A DNA stretch of 64,000 nucleotides from Plantactinospora sp040120695 (GTDB lineage Bacteria; Actinomycetota; Actinomycetes; Mycobacteriales; Micromonosporaceae), in NCBI RefSeq assembly GCF_040120695.1, contig NZ_JBEEAC010000016.1, positions 1-64,000 of the forward strand. The letters are read 5' to 3'. Made by a program: the position numbers and the translations under genes. Under the pieces are notes generated by a model that was not told where the DNA came from, did no database searches, and saw only the letters and a program-made list of their open reading frames with translations. This document shows positions 16,899 to 24,520 of the stretch, piece after piece. Within the stretch, counting starts at the first letter, position 1; every line of letters starts with the position of its first letter.

Positions 16899-17743
16899 CC
16901 GAGCTGCGGCGACCCCGGGTAGGCCACATCCAGTTCCTGAACTGCCTGCCGATCTACTGGGGGCTGATGCGCTCCGGTGCGCTGATCGACGTCGAGCTGC
17001 ACAAGGACTCGCCGGAACGGCTCAGCGCCGCCCTGGTCGCCGGTGACCTCGACATCGGGCCGATCACCCTGGTCGAGTATCTCAGGCACGCCGACGAGCT
17101 GCTGCTGCTGCCGGATCTCGCGGTCGGCAGCGACGGCCCGGTGCTCTCGGTCAACATCGTCTCCACCCGGCCGCTGTCCGAGCTGGACGGCGCCAGGGTC
17201 GCCCTCGGTTCCACCTCCCGGACCGGGGTGCTGCTGGCCCGGATGCTGCTGGCCCAGCAGTACGGTATCGACCCGGAGTACTTCACCTGCCCGCCCGACC
17301 TGACCACCATGCTGCTGGAGGCCGAGGCCGGGGTGCTGATCGGCGACGTCGCGCTGCGCGCCCTCTACGAGGCGCCCGGGCGCGGGCTGGCCGTCACCGA
17401 CCTCGGCCAGGCCTGGCGGGACTGGACCGGACTGCCGATGGTCTTCGCCGTCTGGGCGGTACGCCGGGACTTCGCGGCCAGCCACCCCGGGCAGGTCAAG
17501 GAGGTGCACCAGGCGTTCCTGCGCTCCCGGGACCTCTGCCTGGCCGAGCTGGACGAGGTCGCCGAGGCGGCGGCCCGGTGGGAGCCGTTCGACGCGTCGA
17601 CCCTGGCGACGTACTTCCGGACGCTGGACTTCTCGCTCGGCGAGCGCCAGGTGGCGGGGCTGCGGGAGTTCGCCCGCCGCGCCGTCGACCTGGCCGGCGT
17701 ACCGCCGCTGCCGGCGGGCGGGCCGGTCTTCTTCTCCGGCTGA
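16895..17743 (+). CDS. mqnA: Chorismate dehydratase (futalosine menaquinone pathway)
   Basis: A 282-residue solute-binding-protein-fold enzyme. MqnA converts chorismate to 3-enolpyruvoyl-benzoate, the first step of the futalosine route. Recognised by PRVGHIQFLNCLPIYWGL at the N-terminus, LVAGDLDIGPITLVEYLRHA near residue 48, ALGSTSRTGVLLARMLL near 106 and GLPMVFAVWAVRRDF near 180. It starts at ATGA overlapping the MFS stop. A further futalosine gene, mqnC, lies 13 kb downstream, so the pathway is split but kept in one neighbourhood. Cytoplasmic. Confidence 0.93.
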   Translation: MTELRRPRVGHIQFLNCLPIYWGLMRSGALIDVELHKDSPERLSAALVAGDLDIGPITLVEYLRHADELLLLPDLAVGSDGPVLSVNIVSTRPLSELDGARVALGSTSRTGVLLARMLLAQQYGIDPEYFTCPPDLTTMLLEAEAGVLIGDVALRALYEAPGRGLAVTDLGQAWRDWTGLPMVFAVWAVRRDFAASHPGQVKEVHQAFLRSRDLCLAELDEVAEAAARWEPFDASTLATYFRTLDFSLGERQVAGLREFARRAVDLAGVPPLPAGGPVFFSG

Positions 17744-17766
17744 CTCCCGCTCTCCCGGGCGCCCGC

Positions 17767-18723
17767 TCAGGTCGCGGCGGCGGCGGCGCGAAGTTGCCGG
17801 GCCACGTCCTCGCAGATCTTCGCCCCGTACGTGTAGCCGAGGTCGAGCGCGTACCGGGTCTCCACGGCCATCGTCCAACCGTCGCCGATCGCCAGGCAGT
17901 TCACCGTGTACCTCTGCTCGCGCTGCCGGTCCACCCAGCCGTTCTTGACCGCGATGGTCTTCTGCTCGGCCGCCGGGAACGCCTTGCGGATACCGAAGTT
18001 GCCGACACCGCGTACGGCGCGCATCTCGTCGAGCAGCCACTCGGTCCACTCCGGCCCGGCGGCCCGGCCGTCGGCGATGCAGGCGCCCATCCGGGCGGTG
18101 TCCCGGGCCGAGAGCGCGGTACGGCTCCAACCGCCGTCGGCGGACGGGCTGCTGTCGGTCAGGTCGCAGATGCTGATCAGCCGCTTGATCGACGCCGTGC
18201 CGCCGTTGCGTTCGTAGAGGGTCTGGGCGGCGTTGTTGTCACTGTCCCGGATCATGATCGAGACCTGGTTCATCCGGGTGTCGCTCGGGGTCTCGCCCTT
18301 CTCGGTGGCGCGGCGCAGGAAGTCCGCCCCGATCCACGCCTTGATCATCGAGGCGGTCGGGTTGGTCTCGTCCATGTTGGCCGAGCCGGAGATCTCGCCG
18401 GTCCGGGTGTCCATCAGCGCCCAGTTCCACCAGCCGTCCTTGTTGATCTTCACCTTGGCTGGCGCCACCGACAGCGCCGGCAGCGTGGGGCTGGGCGTCG
18501 GGGTGGGAGTGGCCGGCCTGCCCGGGGTGGTGGCGGACGAACCGCCTGGTCCGGCCGGTTCGCCCCACTCGGCGGCGGCGGTACTCGCGAACGGCGAGCC
18601 CGGCATCAGCCGGAGCCCGACCAGTACCAGCACCAGCAGTACGCCTGTGATCAGGGTCAGCCGCAGCAGGGTGGACCGGTTGGACCGGGCCCGCCGCTCG
18701 GCGGTGCGTTCCCTGGTGCCCAT
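17767..18723 (-). CDS. Secreted/anchored class A beta-lactamase-fold protein (copy 2)
   Basis: A 318-residue protein with an N-terminal hydrophobic helix (LTLITGVLLVLVLVGL) that either anchors or signals export, then a Pro/Thr-rich linker and a serine hydrolase domain. Motifs: SMIK (SxxK), SDNNAA (SxN, the SDN loop) and KNG (KTG-like triad). This is the penicillin-recognising enzyme set, but the sequence differs from true beta-lactamases, so the substrate is unknown. The ATG at 18723 overlaps the last base of the upstream paralogue (TGATG). The two proteins share architecture and motif order and arose by tandem duplication. Confidence 0.8.
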   Translation of the reverse strand: MGTRERTAERRARSNRSTLLRLTLITGVLLVLVLVGLRLMPGSPFASTAAAEWGEPAGPGGSSATTPGRPATPTPTPSPTLPALSVAPAKVKINKDGWWNWALMDTRTGEISGSANMDETNPTASMIKAWIGADFLRRATEKGETPSDTRMNQVSIMIRDSDNNAAQTLYERNGGTASIKRLISICDLTDSSPSADGGWSRTALSARDTARMGACIADGRAAGPEWTEWLLDEMRAVRGVGNFGIRKAFPAAEQKTIAVKNGWVDRQREQRYTVNCLAIGDGWTMAVETRYALDLGYTYGAKICEDVARQLRAAAAAT

Positions 18724-19682
18724 CAGGACCGCTTGACGGTGAGTGGCCGGGGCACCTTGAGCACGGCGCCCGGCTGCGGGGGGACCAGTTGGCTGGCGAC
18801 GCTGGCGCAGACGTCGGCGCCGAAGTCGAGCCCCTTGGCACCGGAGTAGCGCGTCATCACGGAGAGCACCCAGTCGTCGGTGATCGCCAGGCAGTTCAGG
18901 TGCCACTTCCCGTCAGCGTTGATCAGCGTCCAGCCGTTCTTGATGCTGACCCGCCCCTGCCCGAGGATTCCCTGCGGCAGTCCGTCGATGATGCCCCAGC
19001 GACCGCCGCCCTGCCGGGCCCGCTGATCCTTGGCGGCCGTCGTGCCGCGTACCTTGCTCATCTCGTCCAATACCCAGTCGGTCCACTTCGGTCCGGCGGC
19101 TGTGCCGTCCTTCAGGCACTCTCCCATCCGGACCGCGTCCCTGGGGGACATACTGGTGTAACTCCACCAAACGCGGTTGTCGCCGGGAGGAATCTCCTTC
19201 GAGGTCTCGGTGAGGCCGCACATTTTGATCAAGCGGTCCAGGCTGCCGACACCGCCAGCGGCGTTGTACAGGGTGTTCGTGGCGTCGTCGTTGCTGTCCC
19301 GGATGGCGGTGCTGGCCATCTTCAGCAGCCTCGACGGAGGTTCCTTGTCCTTCAGTCGACGAAGGTAGTCCGAGACGATCCACACCTTGATCATCGACTC
19401 GGTCGAGTTGGTGGAGGTCATGTTCCGGGCGCCGGAGATCTTCCCGGCCTTCCGGTCGAGCAGAGCCCAGGAGAAGAAGCCGTCGACGCCCTTCACCGTC
19501 ACGGGCGCGGCGGTCAGGGTCGGCGGCGGCGGCGCGGACGGCTCGATCCCGACCGGCGGATCCTCGGCCGAGGAGGTGACTCCGCCGGAGTCGACCAGCC
19601 GGGCGTACGCGGAGGGAACGAGCAGCAGGCCGCCAAGCACGACTGCCGTGATGGCGAGCACCAGGGTCACGCGGGGACGCAT
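18723..19682 (-). CDS. Secreted/anchored class A beta-lactamase-fold protein (copy 1)
   Basis: A 319-residue paralogue of the downstream gene. It has a signal or anchor helix (LVLAITAVVLGGLLLV), a Pro-rich linker, then a domain with SMIK, SNDDAT (SxN) and KNG. The shared blocks ESMIKVW, AIRDSNDDATNTLY and CLAITDDWVLSV line up with the other copy. I chose the ATG at 19682 (MRPRVTLVLAI), which starts the export helix and has a GGAG upstream. Longer starts exist further upstream but would place a Pro-rich tail before the signal. Likely a cell-wall peptidase or an inactive binder; no regulator is adjacent. Confidence 0.8.
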   Translation of the reverse strand: MRPRVTLVLAITAVVLGGLLLVPSAYARLVDSGGVTSSAEDPPVGIEPSAPPPPTLTAAPVTVKGVDGFFSWALLDRKAGKISGARNMTSTNSTESMIKVWIVSDYLRRLKDKEPPSRLLKMASTAIRDSNDDATNTLYNAAGGVGSLDRLIKMCGLTETSKEIPPGDNRVWWSYTSMSPRDAVRMGECLKDGTAAGPKWTDWVLDEMSKVRGTTAAKDQRARQGGGRWGIIDGLPQGILGQGRVSIKNGWTLINADGKWHLNCLAITDDWVLSVMTRYSGAKGLDFGADVCASVASQLVPPQPGAVLKVPRPLTVKRS

Positions 19683-20072
19683 GAGGATGGGGCTCCAAGG
19701 GTGAAGGCCGGAGGGCCGCGGTGTCCGGGGCGCTTGCGGTGTTGCGTGTGTCGGCGGTGCCTCCGCCAGCCCCACACCGGCGGTCTGCTCCGCGCCCGAG
19801 CTGCCGGGGGGAGGTGGCAGGCCGGGACGGGGAAAGTTTACGTGGCCCGATCCAATCCGCCAGACAGCGAAGGCCGGGGAGTTCCCCGGTGTCGCCGGAA
19901 ATGATCGGGTCCGTGCTGATAGATGGTGAATATCTGGGCGAGTGTGACCAGTCTCATTCACCCACCAGTGCGGACATTTCGTGTTGGGGCCTCCCCAGCT
20001 CACGGTCGGGTCTGGGTGGCATTTCTATTACACGTCTTGGTAAGTGGCTAGTTGAGCTGTAACACTTGCTGT
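19683..20072. other. Intergenic region between the hydrolase pair and paaA
   Basis: 390 bp between divergent genes, with no convincing gene. It must hold both promoters. The only symmetric element I see is a weak GTGAAT/ATTCAC pair (19926-19931 and 19956-19961). The last 80 bp before paaA are notably AT-richer than the rest. Confidence 0.6.
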
Positions 20073-21185
20073 GTGTACGGACATGACTTCCCGGTTTCGG
20101 ATGACGGACCCGCCGGCAGCCTGCTCGGCCAGGTCGAGGCGGCGGAGGCGGCGCTGCGGTCCGCCGCCGACCGTGGCCGCTCCGGGGACGACCCGGCCGC
20201 CGACACCGACCCAGAGGACTACTTCAGCGCCCTGATCGAAGCGGACCAGAAGATCGAGCCCCGGGACTGGATGCCGGAGGCGTACCGGAAGACTCTGATC
20301 CGGCAGATCGCCCAGCACGCCCACTCCGAGATCATCGGCATGCAGCCCGAGGGCAACTGGATCAGCCGGGCACCCTCGCTCAAGCGCAAGGCGATCCTGC
20401 TCGCCAAGGTGCAGGACGAGGCCGGGCACGGGCTCTACCTCTACGCCGCCGCCGAAACCCTCGGGGTGACCCGGGACGAACTCGTCGAGCTGCTCCTCTC
20501 CGGTCGGCAGAAATACAGTTCGATCTTCAACTACCCGACGCTGACCTGGGCCGACGTCGGCGCCATCGGCTGGCTGGTGGACGGCGCGGCGATCGTCAAC
20601 CAGGTCCCGCTGTGCCGGTGCTCGTACGGGCCGTACGCCCGGGCGATGATCCGGATCTGCAAGGAGGAGTCCTTCCACCAGCGGCAGGGCTTCGAGATCC
20701 TGCACACCCTGGCCGGCGGCACCCCCGAGCAGCACGCGATGGCCCAGGACGCGGTGGACCGCTGGTGGTACCCGTCGCTGGCGATGTTCGGCCCGCCGGA
20801 CGGCGACTCGACACACTCCCAGCAGTCGATGGCCTGGAAGATCAAGCGGTTCTCCAACGACGAGCTGCGGCAGCGCTTCGTCGACATGTGCGTGCAGCAG
20901 GCCGGCGTGCTCGGCCTCACCCTGCCCGACCCCGACCTGCGCTGGAACGAGTCGCGGCAGGCGCACGACTACACCCAGCCGGACTACGCCGAGCTGATGC
21001 GGGTGATCGCCGGTGACGGGCCGTGCAACCGGCAACGGATCGCGCACCGCCGCCGGGCCGACGCCGACGGCGCCTGGGTACGCGAGGCCGCCGAGGCGTA
21101 CGCGGCCAAGCGGGCCGCCGAGCACACCGCGCGGGCCGCCGAGCACACCGCGCGGGCCGCCGAGCAAACGGCGGTGCCGGCGTGA
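20073..21185 (+). CDS. paaA: Phenylacetyl-CoA epoxidase, oxygenase subunit
   Basis: A 370-residue di-iron oxygenase subunit that epoxidises the ring of phenylacetyl-CoA with O2. The diiron ligand regions are visible as QIAQHAHSEIIGMQPEGNW, KVQDEAGHGLYLY (ExxH) and CKEESFHQRQGFE (ExxH). I chose GTG 20073 (VYGHDF), since most PaaA proteins start at this point; an upstream TTG at 20052 would add seven Cys-containing residues. The C-terminus ends in three copies of a 7-residue unit (AAEHTAR) that is absent from typical PaaA. The stop overlaps the start of paaB (GTGA). Confidence 0.93.
   Translation: MYGHDFPVSDDGPAGSLLGQVEAAEAALRSAADRGRSGDDPAADTDPEDYFSALIEADQKIEPRDWMPEAYRKTLIRQIAQHAHSEIIGMQPEGNWISRAPSLKRKAILLAKVQDEAGHGLYLYAAAETLGVTRDELVELLLSGRQKYSSIFNYPTLTWADVGAIGWLVDGAAIVNQVPLCRCSYGPYARAMIRICKEESFHQRQGFEILHTLAGGTPEQHAMAQDAVDRWWYPSLAMFGPPDGDSTHSQQSMAWKIKRFSNDELRQRFVDMCVQQAGVLGLTLPDPDLRWNESRQAHDYTQPDYAELMRVIAGDGPCNRQRIAHRRRADADGAWVREAAEAYAAKRAAEHTARAAEHTARAAEQTAVPA
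21114..21176 (+). repeat. 21-bp tandem triplet at the paaA 3' end
   Basis: Three in-frame copies of a 21-bp unit (21114-21134, 21135-21155, 21156-21176), encoding AAEHTAR, AAEHTAR and AAEQTAV. The first two are identical and the third has diverged. They extend the PaaA C-terminus without breaking the paaB overlap. Confidence 0.9.
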
Positions 21186-21484
21186 GCGCCCCGGACCAGG
21201 GCCGGGCCGGCTGGCCGCTCTGGGAGGTCTTCGTCCGGGCCCGGCGCGGACTGTCGCACACCCACGTCGGCAGCCTGCACGCCCCCGACGCCGAGCTGGC
21301 GCTGCGCAACGCCCGGGACCTCTACACCCGCCGCCAGGAGGGTGTCTCGATCTGGGTCGTACCGGCCGGGGCGATCACCGCCTCCAGCCCGGACGAGAAG
21401 GACGCCTTCTTCGAGCCGGCGGCCGACAAGGTCTACCGGCATCCGACGTTCTACCCGGTGCCCGACGGGGCGGCGCACCTGTGA
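21182..21484 (+). CDS. paaB: Phenylacetyl-CoA epoxidase, subunit B
   Basis: A 100-residue small subunit that completes the PaaABCE complex. Recognised by WPLWEVFVRARRGLSHTHVGSLHA near the start, the typical PaaB opening, and LRNARDLYTRRQEGVSIWVVPAGAI. It starts at GTG 21182 in overlap with the paaA stop and ends at TGA 21482-21484, inside the GTGA that starts paaC. Its structural role is to hold the catalytic core together; it carries no metal. Confidence 0.93.
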   Translation: MSAPDQGRAGWPLWEVFVRARRGLSHTHVGSLHAPDAELALRNARDLYTRRQEGVSIWVVPAGAITASSPDEKDAFFEPAADKVYRHPTFYPVPDGAAHL

Positions 21485-21543
21485 ACACCTCTGACGCACC
21501 TGTGAACACCTCTGACGCACCTGTGAACACCTCTGGCACACCC
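21481..21543 (+). repeat. 21-bp tandem triplet that triplicates the paaC start codon
   Basis: Three units (21481-21501, 21502-21522, 21523-21543), each beginning GTGAACACCTCTG. The third is diverged at its end. Every unit starts with an in-frame GTG in a CACCTGTGA context, so paaC has three equivalent start codons. Only the first overlaps the paaB stop. Confidence 0.92.
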
Positions 21544-22269
21544 GCGAACACCACCGTCGACTACCTGCTCGGGCTCGGCGACGACGCCCTGGTCGCCGCC
21601 CAGCGGCTCGGTGAGTGGGTCACCGCCGCGCCGGAGCTGGAGGAGGACGTCGCGCTGGCCAACATCGCCCTGGACCAGCTCGGCGCCGCCCGGCTGCTGC
21701 TCAGCTACGCCGGTGAGCTGGAGGGGGCCGGCCGGGACGAGGACACGCTGGCGTACCTGCGCTCCGACCGGGAGTACCGCAACTGCCTGTTGGTCGAACT
21801 ACCGAACGGCGACTTCGCGATGACCATGGCGAAGCTGCTCTTCCTGTCGGCATACCAGCTCCCGCTCTACACCGCGCTCCGCGGTTGCGCCGACGAGCGG
21901 CTGGCGGCCATCGCGGGCAAGGCCCGCAAGGAGGTCGCCTACCACCTCGACCACGCCAGCCTCTGGACGGTACGCCTCGGCGACGGCACCGAGGAGTCGC
22001 ACCGGCGGATGCGGGCGGCGGTGGACGAGCTGTGGCCGTACACCGGCGAGCTGTTCGCGGCCGACCCGGCCGCCCCGGTCGACCCGGCCGGGCTGCGCTC
22101 CGCCTTCCTGGCGAACGTCGAGCCGGTGCTGGAGGCCGCCACGCTGGCGCGTCCGGCCGACGGCTGGGGGCCGACCGGCGGCCGGACCGGCCTGCACACC
22201 GAGCACCTCTCCTACCTGCTCGCCGAGCTGCAGGTGCTGCACCGGGCACATCCGGGAGCCCGCTGGTGA
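21481..22269 (+). CDS. paaC: Phenylacetyl-CoA epoxidase, structural subunit C
   Basis: A 262-residue ferritin-like subunit paralogous to PaaA but lacking a full diiron site. Family blocks include LGDDALVAAQRLGEW, DVALANIALDQLGAARLLL and KEVAYHLDHASLWTVRLGDGT. The start used here is GTG 21481, coupled to paaB by GTGA. GTGs at 21502 and 21523 are equally in frame because the 21-bp unit is triplicated, and the repeat-encoded leader (VNTSDAP repeated) is not part of the folded domain. The stop overlaps the start of paaD. Confidence 0.92.
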   Translation: MNTSDAPVNTSDAPVNTSGTPANTTVDYLLGLGDDALVAAQRLGEWVTAAPELEEDVALANIALDQLGAARLLLSYAGELEGAGRDEDTLAYLRSDREYRNCLLVELPNGDFAMTMAKLLFLSAYQLPLYTALRGCADERLAAIAGKARKEVAYHLDHASLWTVRLGDGTEESHRRMRAAVDELWPYTGELFAADPAAPVDPAGLRSAFLANVEPVLEAATLARPADGWGPTGGRTGLHTEHLSYLLAELQVLHRAHPGARW

Positions 22270-22820
22270 GCGCGGGCCGACTCTCCCGGACCCGTCGGGC
22301 CGTGGCGGCGGTGGTCGACCCCGAGCTGCGGGTGCTGACCATCGAGGACCTCGGCGTGCTGCGGGACGTGACCGAGGACCCGGGGACCGGGCGGGTCACC
22401 GTGACGATCACCCCGACCTACACCGGCTGCCCGGCGATGGACGTGATCCGAGCCGACATCCGGGCCGCGCTGGCCGCCGTCGGGCACCCGGACGCGGAGG
22501 TCGTCACCGTCTTCGCCCCGGCCTGGACCACCGACTGGATCTCCGAGGCCGGCCGGGCCAAACTGGCCGCCGCCGGGATCGCCCCGCCGGGCCCGGCGAG
22601 CGGCCGCCCCGAGGTGCTGGGCAGGGGCCCTTCCACCACCGAAAGCGATATGCGGGGGCCCTTCCCTACCGGCCCGGTGCGGGTGAGGTTGAGTGTTCGG
22701 TGTCCGCACTGCGGCAGCGGCGACACCGAGCAGATCAGCCGGTTCGGCTCGACCGCCTGCAAGTCGCTGTGGCGGTGCCGGGCCTGCCGGGAACCCTTCG
22801 ACCATCTGAGGGCGTTTTGA
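22266..22820 (+). CDS. paaD: PaaD, MIP18-family Fe-S/diiron assembly factor
   Basis: A 184-residue protein needed to mature the epoxidase. The N-terminal half is the MIP18 (DUF59) domain: VVDPELRVLTIEDLGVLR and TPTYTGCPAMDVI with its conserved Cys. The C-terminal half is a zinc ribbon with CPHCGS and CRACREPF. Between them, at about residues 118-138, lies a Gly/Pro/Thr-rich linker encoded by a pair of GGGGCCCTTCC repeats, longer than I expect for PaaD. GTG start in overlap with paaC. Confidence 0.9.
   Translation: MSAGRLSRTRRAVAAVVDPELRVLTIEDLGVLRDVTEDPGTGRVTVTITPTYTGCPAMDVIRADIRAALAAVGHPDAEVVTVFAPAWTTDWISEAGRAKLAAAGIAPPGPASGRPEVLGRGPSTTESDMRGPFPTGPVRVRLSVRCPHCGSGDTEQISRFGSTACKSLWRCRACREPFDHLRAF
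22624..22665 (+). repeat. GGGCCC-centred repeat pair inside paaD
   Basis: GGGGCCCTTCC occurs at 22624-22634 and again at 22655-22665. The AT-richer spacer between them (GAAAGCGATATGC is part of it) is unlike the flanking codons. The element stays in frame and falls exactly in the linker between the two PaaD domains, so it looks like an insertion of a short palindromic repeat. Confidence 0.7.
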
Positions 22821-22822
22821 GC

Positions 22823-23929
22823 GTGACCATCAACCGGCCGGTCCGCCGCCGGCCGGTCTTCCACCCGTTGCCGGTCCAGGCGGTCGACCGGCTCACCGAG
22901 GACGCCGTAGCGGTCACCTTCGAGGTGCCGGCCGAGCTGCGGGAGACCTTCGCCTTCCGGGCCGGCCAGCACCTCACGGTACGGCGGGTCCCGCCGGACG
23001 GGGCCGAGGTGCGGCGGTCGTACTCGATCTGCTCGACCCCGGCCGAGCTGGCCGCGACCGGACGGCTCCGGATCGGGGTCCGGGAGGTGCCGGGCGGCGC
23101 CTTCTCCAGCTTCGCGGTCTCGACGCTGCGGGCCGGCGACACGGTGGACGTGCTGCCGCCGCTGGGGACGTTCGGCACGGCGTTCGCGCCGGACCGGGTC
23201 CGGCACTACGCCGGGGTGGTCGCCGGGTCCGGCATCACCCCGGTGCTGTCGCTGGTCGCGACCGCACTGGCGGTCGAGCCGGCCAGCACCTTCACCCTGG
23301 TGTACGGCAACCGGCACGGCCGCACCGTGATGTTCGTGGAGGAGCTGGCCGACCTGAAGGACCGCTATCCGGAGCGGCTGCACCTGGTGCACGTGCTGTC
23401 CCGGGAGCCGGGCGAGTCGCCGTTGCTGCACGGCCGGGTCGACGCCGAGCGGCTCGGCCGGCTGCTCGACACCGTCGTGCCGGCCGAGCGGATCGACGAG
23501 TGGTTCCTCTGCGGCCCGTACGGGATGGTGCGCGACGCGCGGCGGGTACTGGCCGGGCGGGGGGTGCCGGAGCGGGCCGTACACGCCGAGCTGTTCCATG
23601 TGGACGCGCCGCCCGCGCCGCCGGCCCGCCCGGCGGAGACGGCCGCCGGCGCCGGTACCGAGGTGACGATCCGACTGGACGGCCGGGCGTCGAGTTTCCG
23701 GATGGGGCGGGACGAGCGGGTGCTCGACGCGGCGCTGCGGGTCCGGGGCGAGCTGCCGTACGCCTGTAGGGGCGGGGTCTGTTCGACCTGCCGGGCGAGG
23801 GTGGTCGCCGGCGAGGTGTCGATGGCCCGCAACTACGCCCTGGAGCCGGACGAGGTGGCCGCCGGGTACGTGCTCACCTGCCAGGCCAGCCCGGTCACCG
23901 ACACCCTGGTGGTCGACTACGACGGCTGA
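22823..23929 (+). CDS. paaE: Phenylacetyl-CoA epoxidase, reductase subunit
   Basis: A 368-residue NAD(P)H-dependent reductase that feeds electrons to PaaA. Domains in order: FAD-binding barrel with RRSYSICS near residue 69, NAD-binding domain with GVVAGSGITPVLSL near 132 and CGPYGMV near 230, and a C-terminal plant-type 2Fe-2S ferredoxin with CRGGVCSTCRARV and a last Cys in LTCQA. The order FAD-NAD-ferredoxin is typical of PaaE. I chose the GTG at 22823, 10 nt after GAGGG; a TTG at 22817 overlapping the paaD stop would add two residues. Confidence 0.93.
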   Translation: MTINRPVRRRPVFHPLPVQAVDRLTEDAVAVTFEVPAELRETFAFRAGQHLTVRRVPPDGAEVRRSYSICSTPAELAATGRLRIGVREVPGGAFSSFAVSTLRAGDTVDVLPPLGTFGTAFAPDRVRHYAGVVAGSGITPVLSLVATALAVEPASTFTLVYGNRHGRTVMFVEELADLKDRYPERLHLVHVLSREPGESPLLHGRVDAERLGRLLDTVVPAERIDEWFLCGPYGMVRDARRVLAGRGVPERAVHAELFHVDAPPAPPARPAETAAGAGTEVTIRLDGRASSFRMGRDERVLDAALRVRGELPYACRGGVCSTCRARVVAGEVSMARNYALEPDEVAAGYVLTCQASPVTDTLVVDYDG

Positions 23930-24114
23930 GGCGGGTTGTCCCGGATCCGTCTTGGTGCGGACGGACATGGAGCGCCATCGGTGGGTTCGACGCGTTGCGC
24001 GGATGACGGAAACCTTGCCGCGCGCGACCGGTACGAGATCGATCACTCTCTATCTTGAGAGTCGGTGGCGCGCCGCTGGTGAACCGGGAGCGGCGCCGAT
24101 TTCGAGGAGGACCC

Positions 24115-24444
24115 ATGCGTCGAGTTCGGGCTGTCCTGGCGCTCGCCTTCGTCGGCACCGCGTTGCTGGTCGGGGCCGGTGCGCCGGCCCAGGCGGCGGT
24201 GCCGGCCCAGGCGGCGGTGCCGGCCCAGGCGGCGGTGCCGGCCCAGGCGGCGGTGCCGGCCGATCGGCAGGCGGTGGCCGACAATCCCTCTCCGTACCCG
24301 TTCGGTTCCTACTACACCGTCGCGGCCTGCCGCTACTTCGGGGACAGCCTCGTCGCGGCCGGCGCCTGGCGTTACTACACCTGCGTCTACGAGTGGCGCA
24401 GCGGTGAGCCGCAGGGGTACTACTACCTCACCATGTACAACTGA
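24115..24444 (+). CDS. Small secreted protein with repeated signal-peptide end
   Basis: A 109-residue exported protein. The ATG at 24115 has GAGGAGG 4 nt upstream. The signal peptide core is LALAFVGTALLVGAG, followed by four tandem PAQAAV units, each ending in an AxA-like signal peptidase site. The mature part is about 60 residues, Tyr-rich and has two Cys (VAACRYFGDS and YYTCVYEWRS), so probably one disulfide. I do not recognise the family. An inverted repeat ACTCTC/GAGAGT (24045-24062), with TATCTT as its spacer, lies about 50 nt upstream and may be its promoter region. Confidence 0.75.
   Translation: MRRVRAVLALAFVGTALLVGAGAPAQAAVPAQAAVPAQAAVPAQAAVPADRQAVADNPSPYPFGSYYTVAACRYFGDSLVAAGAWRYYTCVYEWRSGEPQGYYYLTMYN
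24184..24255 (+). repeat. Four tandem 18-bp units in the signal peptide
   Basis: Four exact copies of an 18-bp unit (24184-24201, 24202-24219, 24220-24237, 24238-24255) encoding PAQAAV. They lie at the junction of the signal peptide and the mature protein. Confidence 0.95.
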
Positions 24445-24520
24445 GATCGCCGCTGGCGGCATTGAAGAATTTCTTCACGGGTTGTTGCTCCATCGAAGGA
24501 TGTGTACTAACAAGGTATCC

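Noticed and set aside
21114..21543. CRISPR array, because of short regular repeats
   Set aside because: The repeats are direct tandem copies without spacers, lie within coding frames and there are no cas genes.
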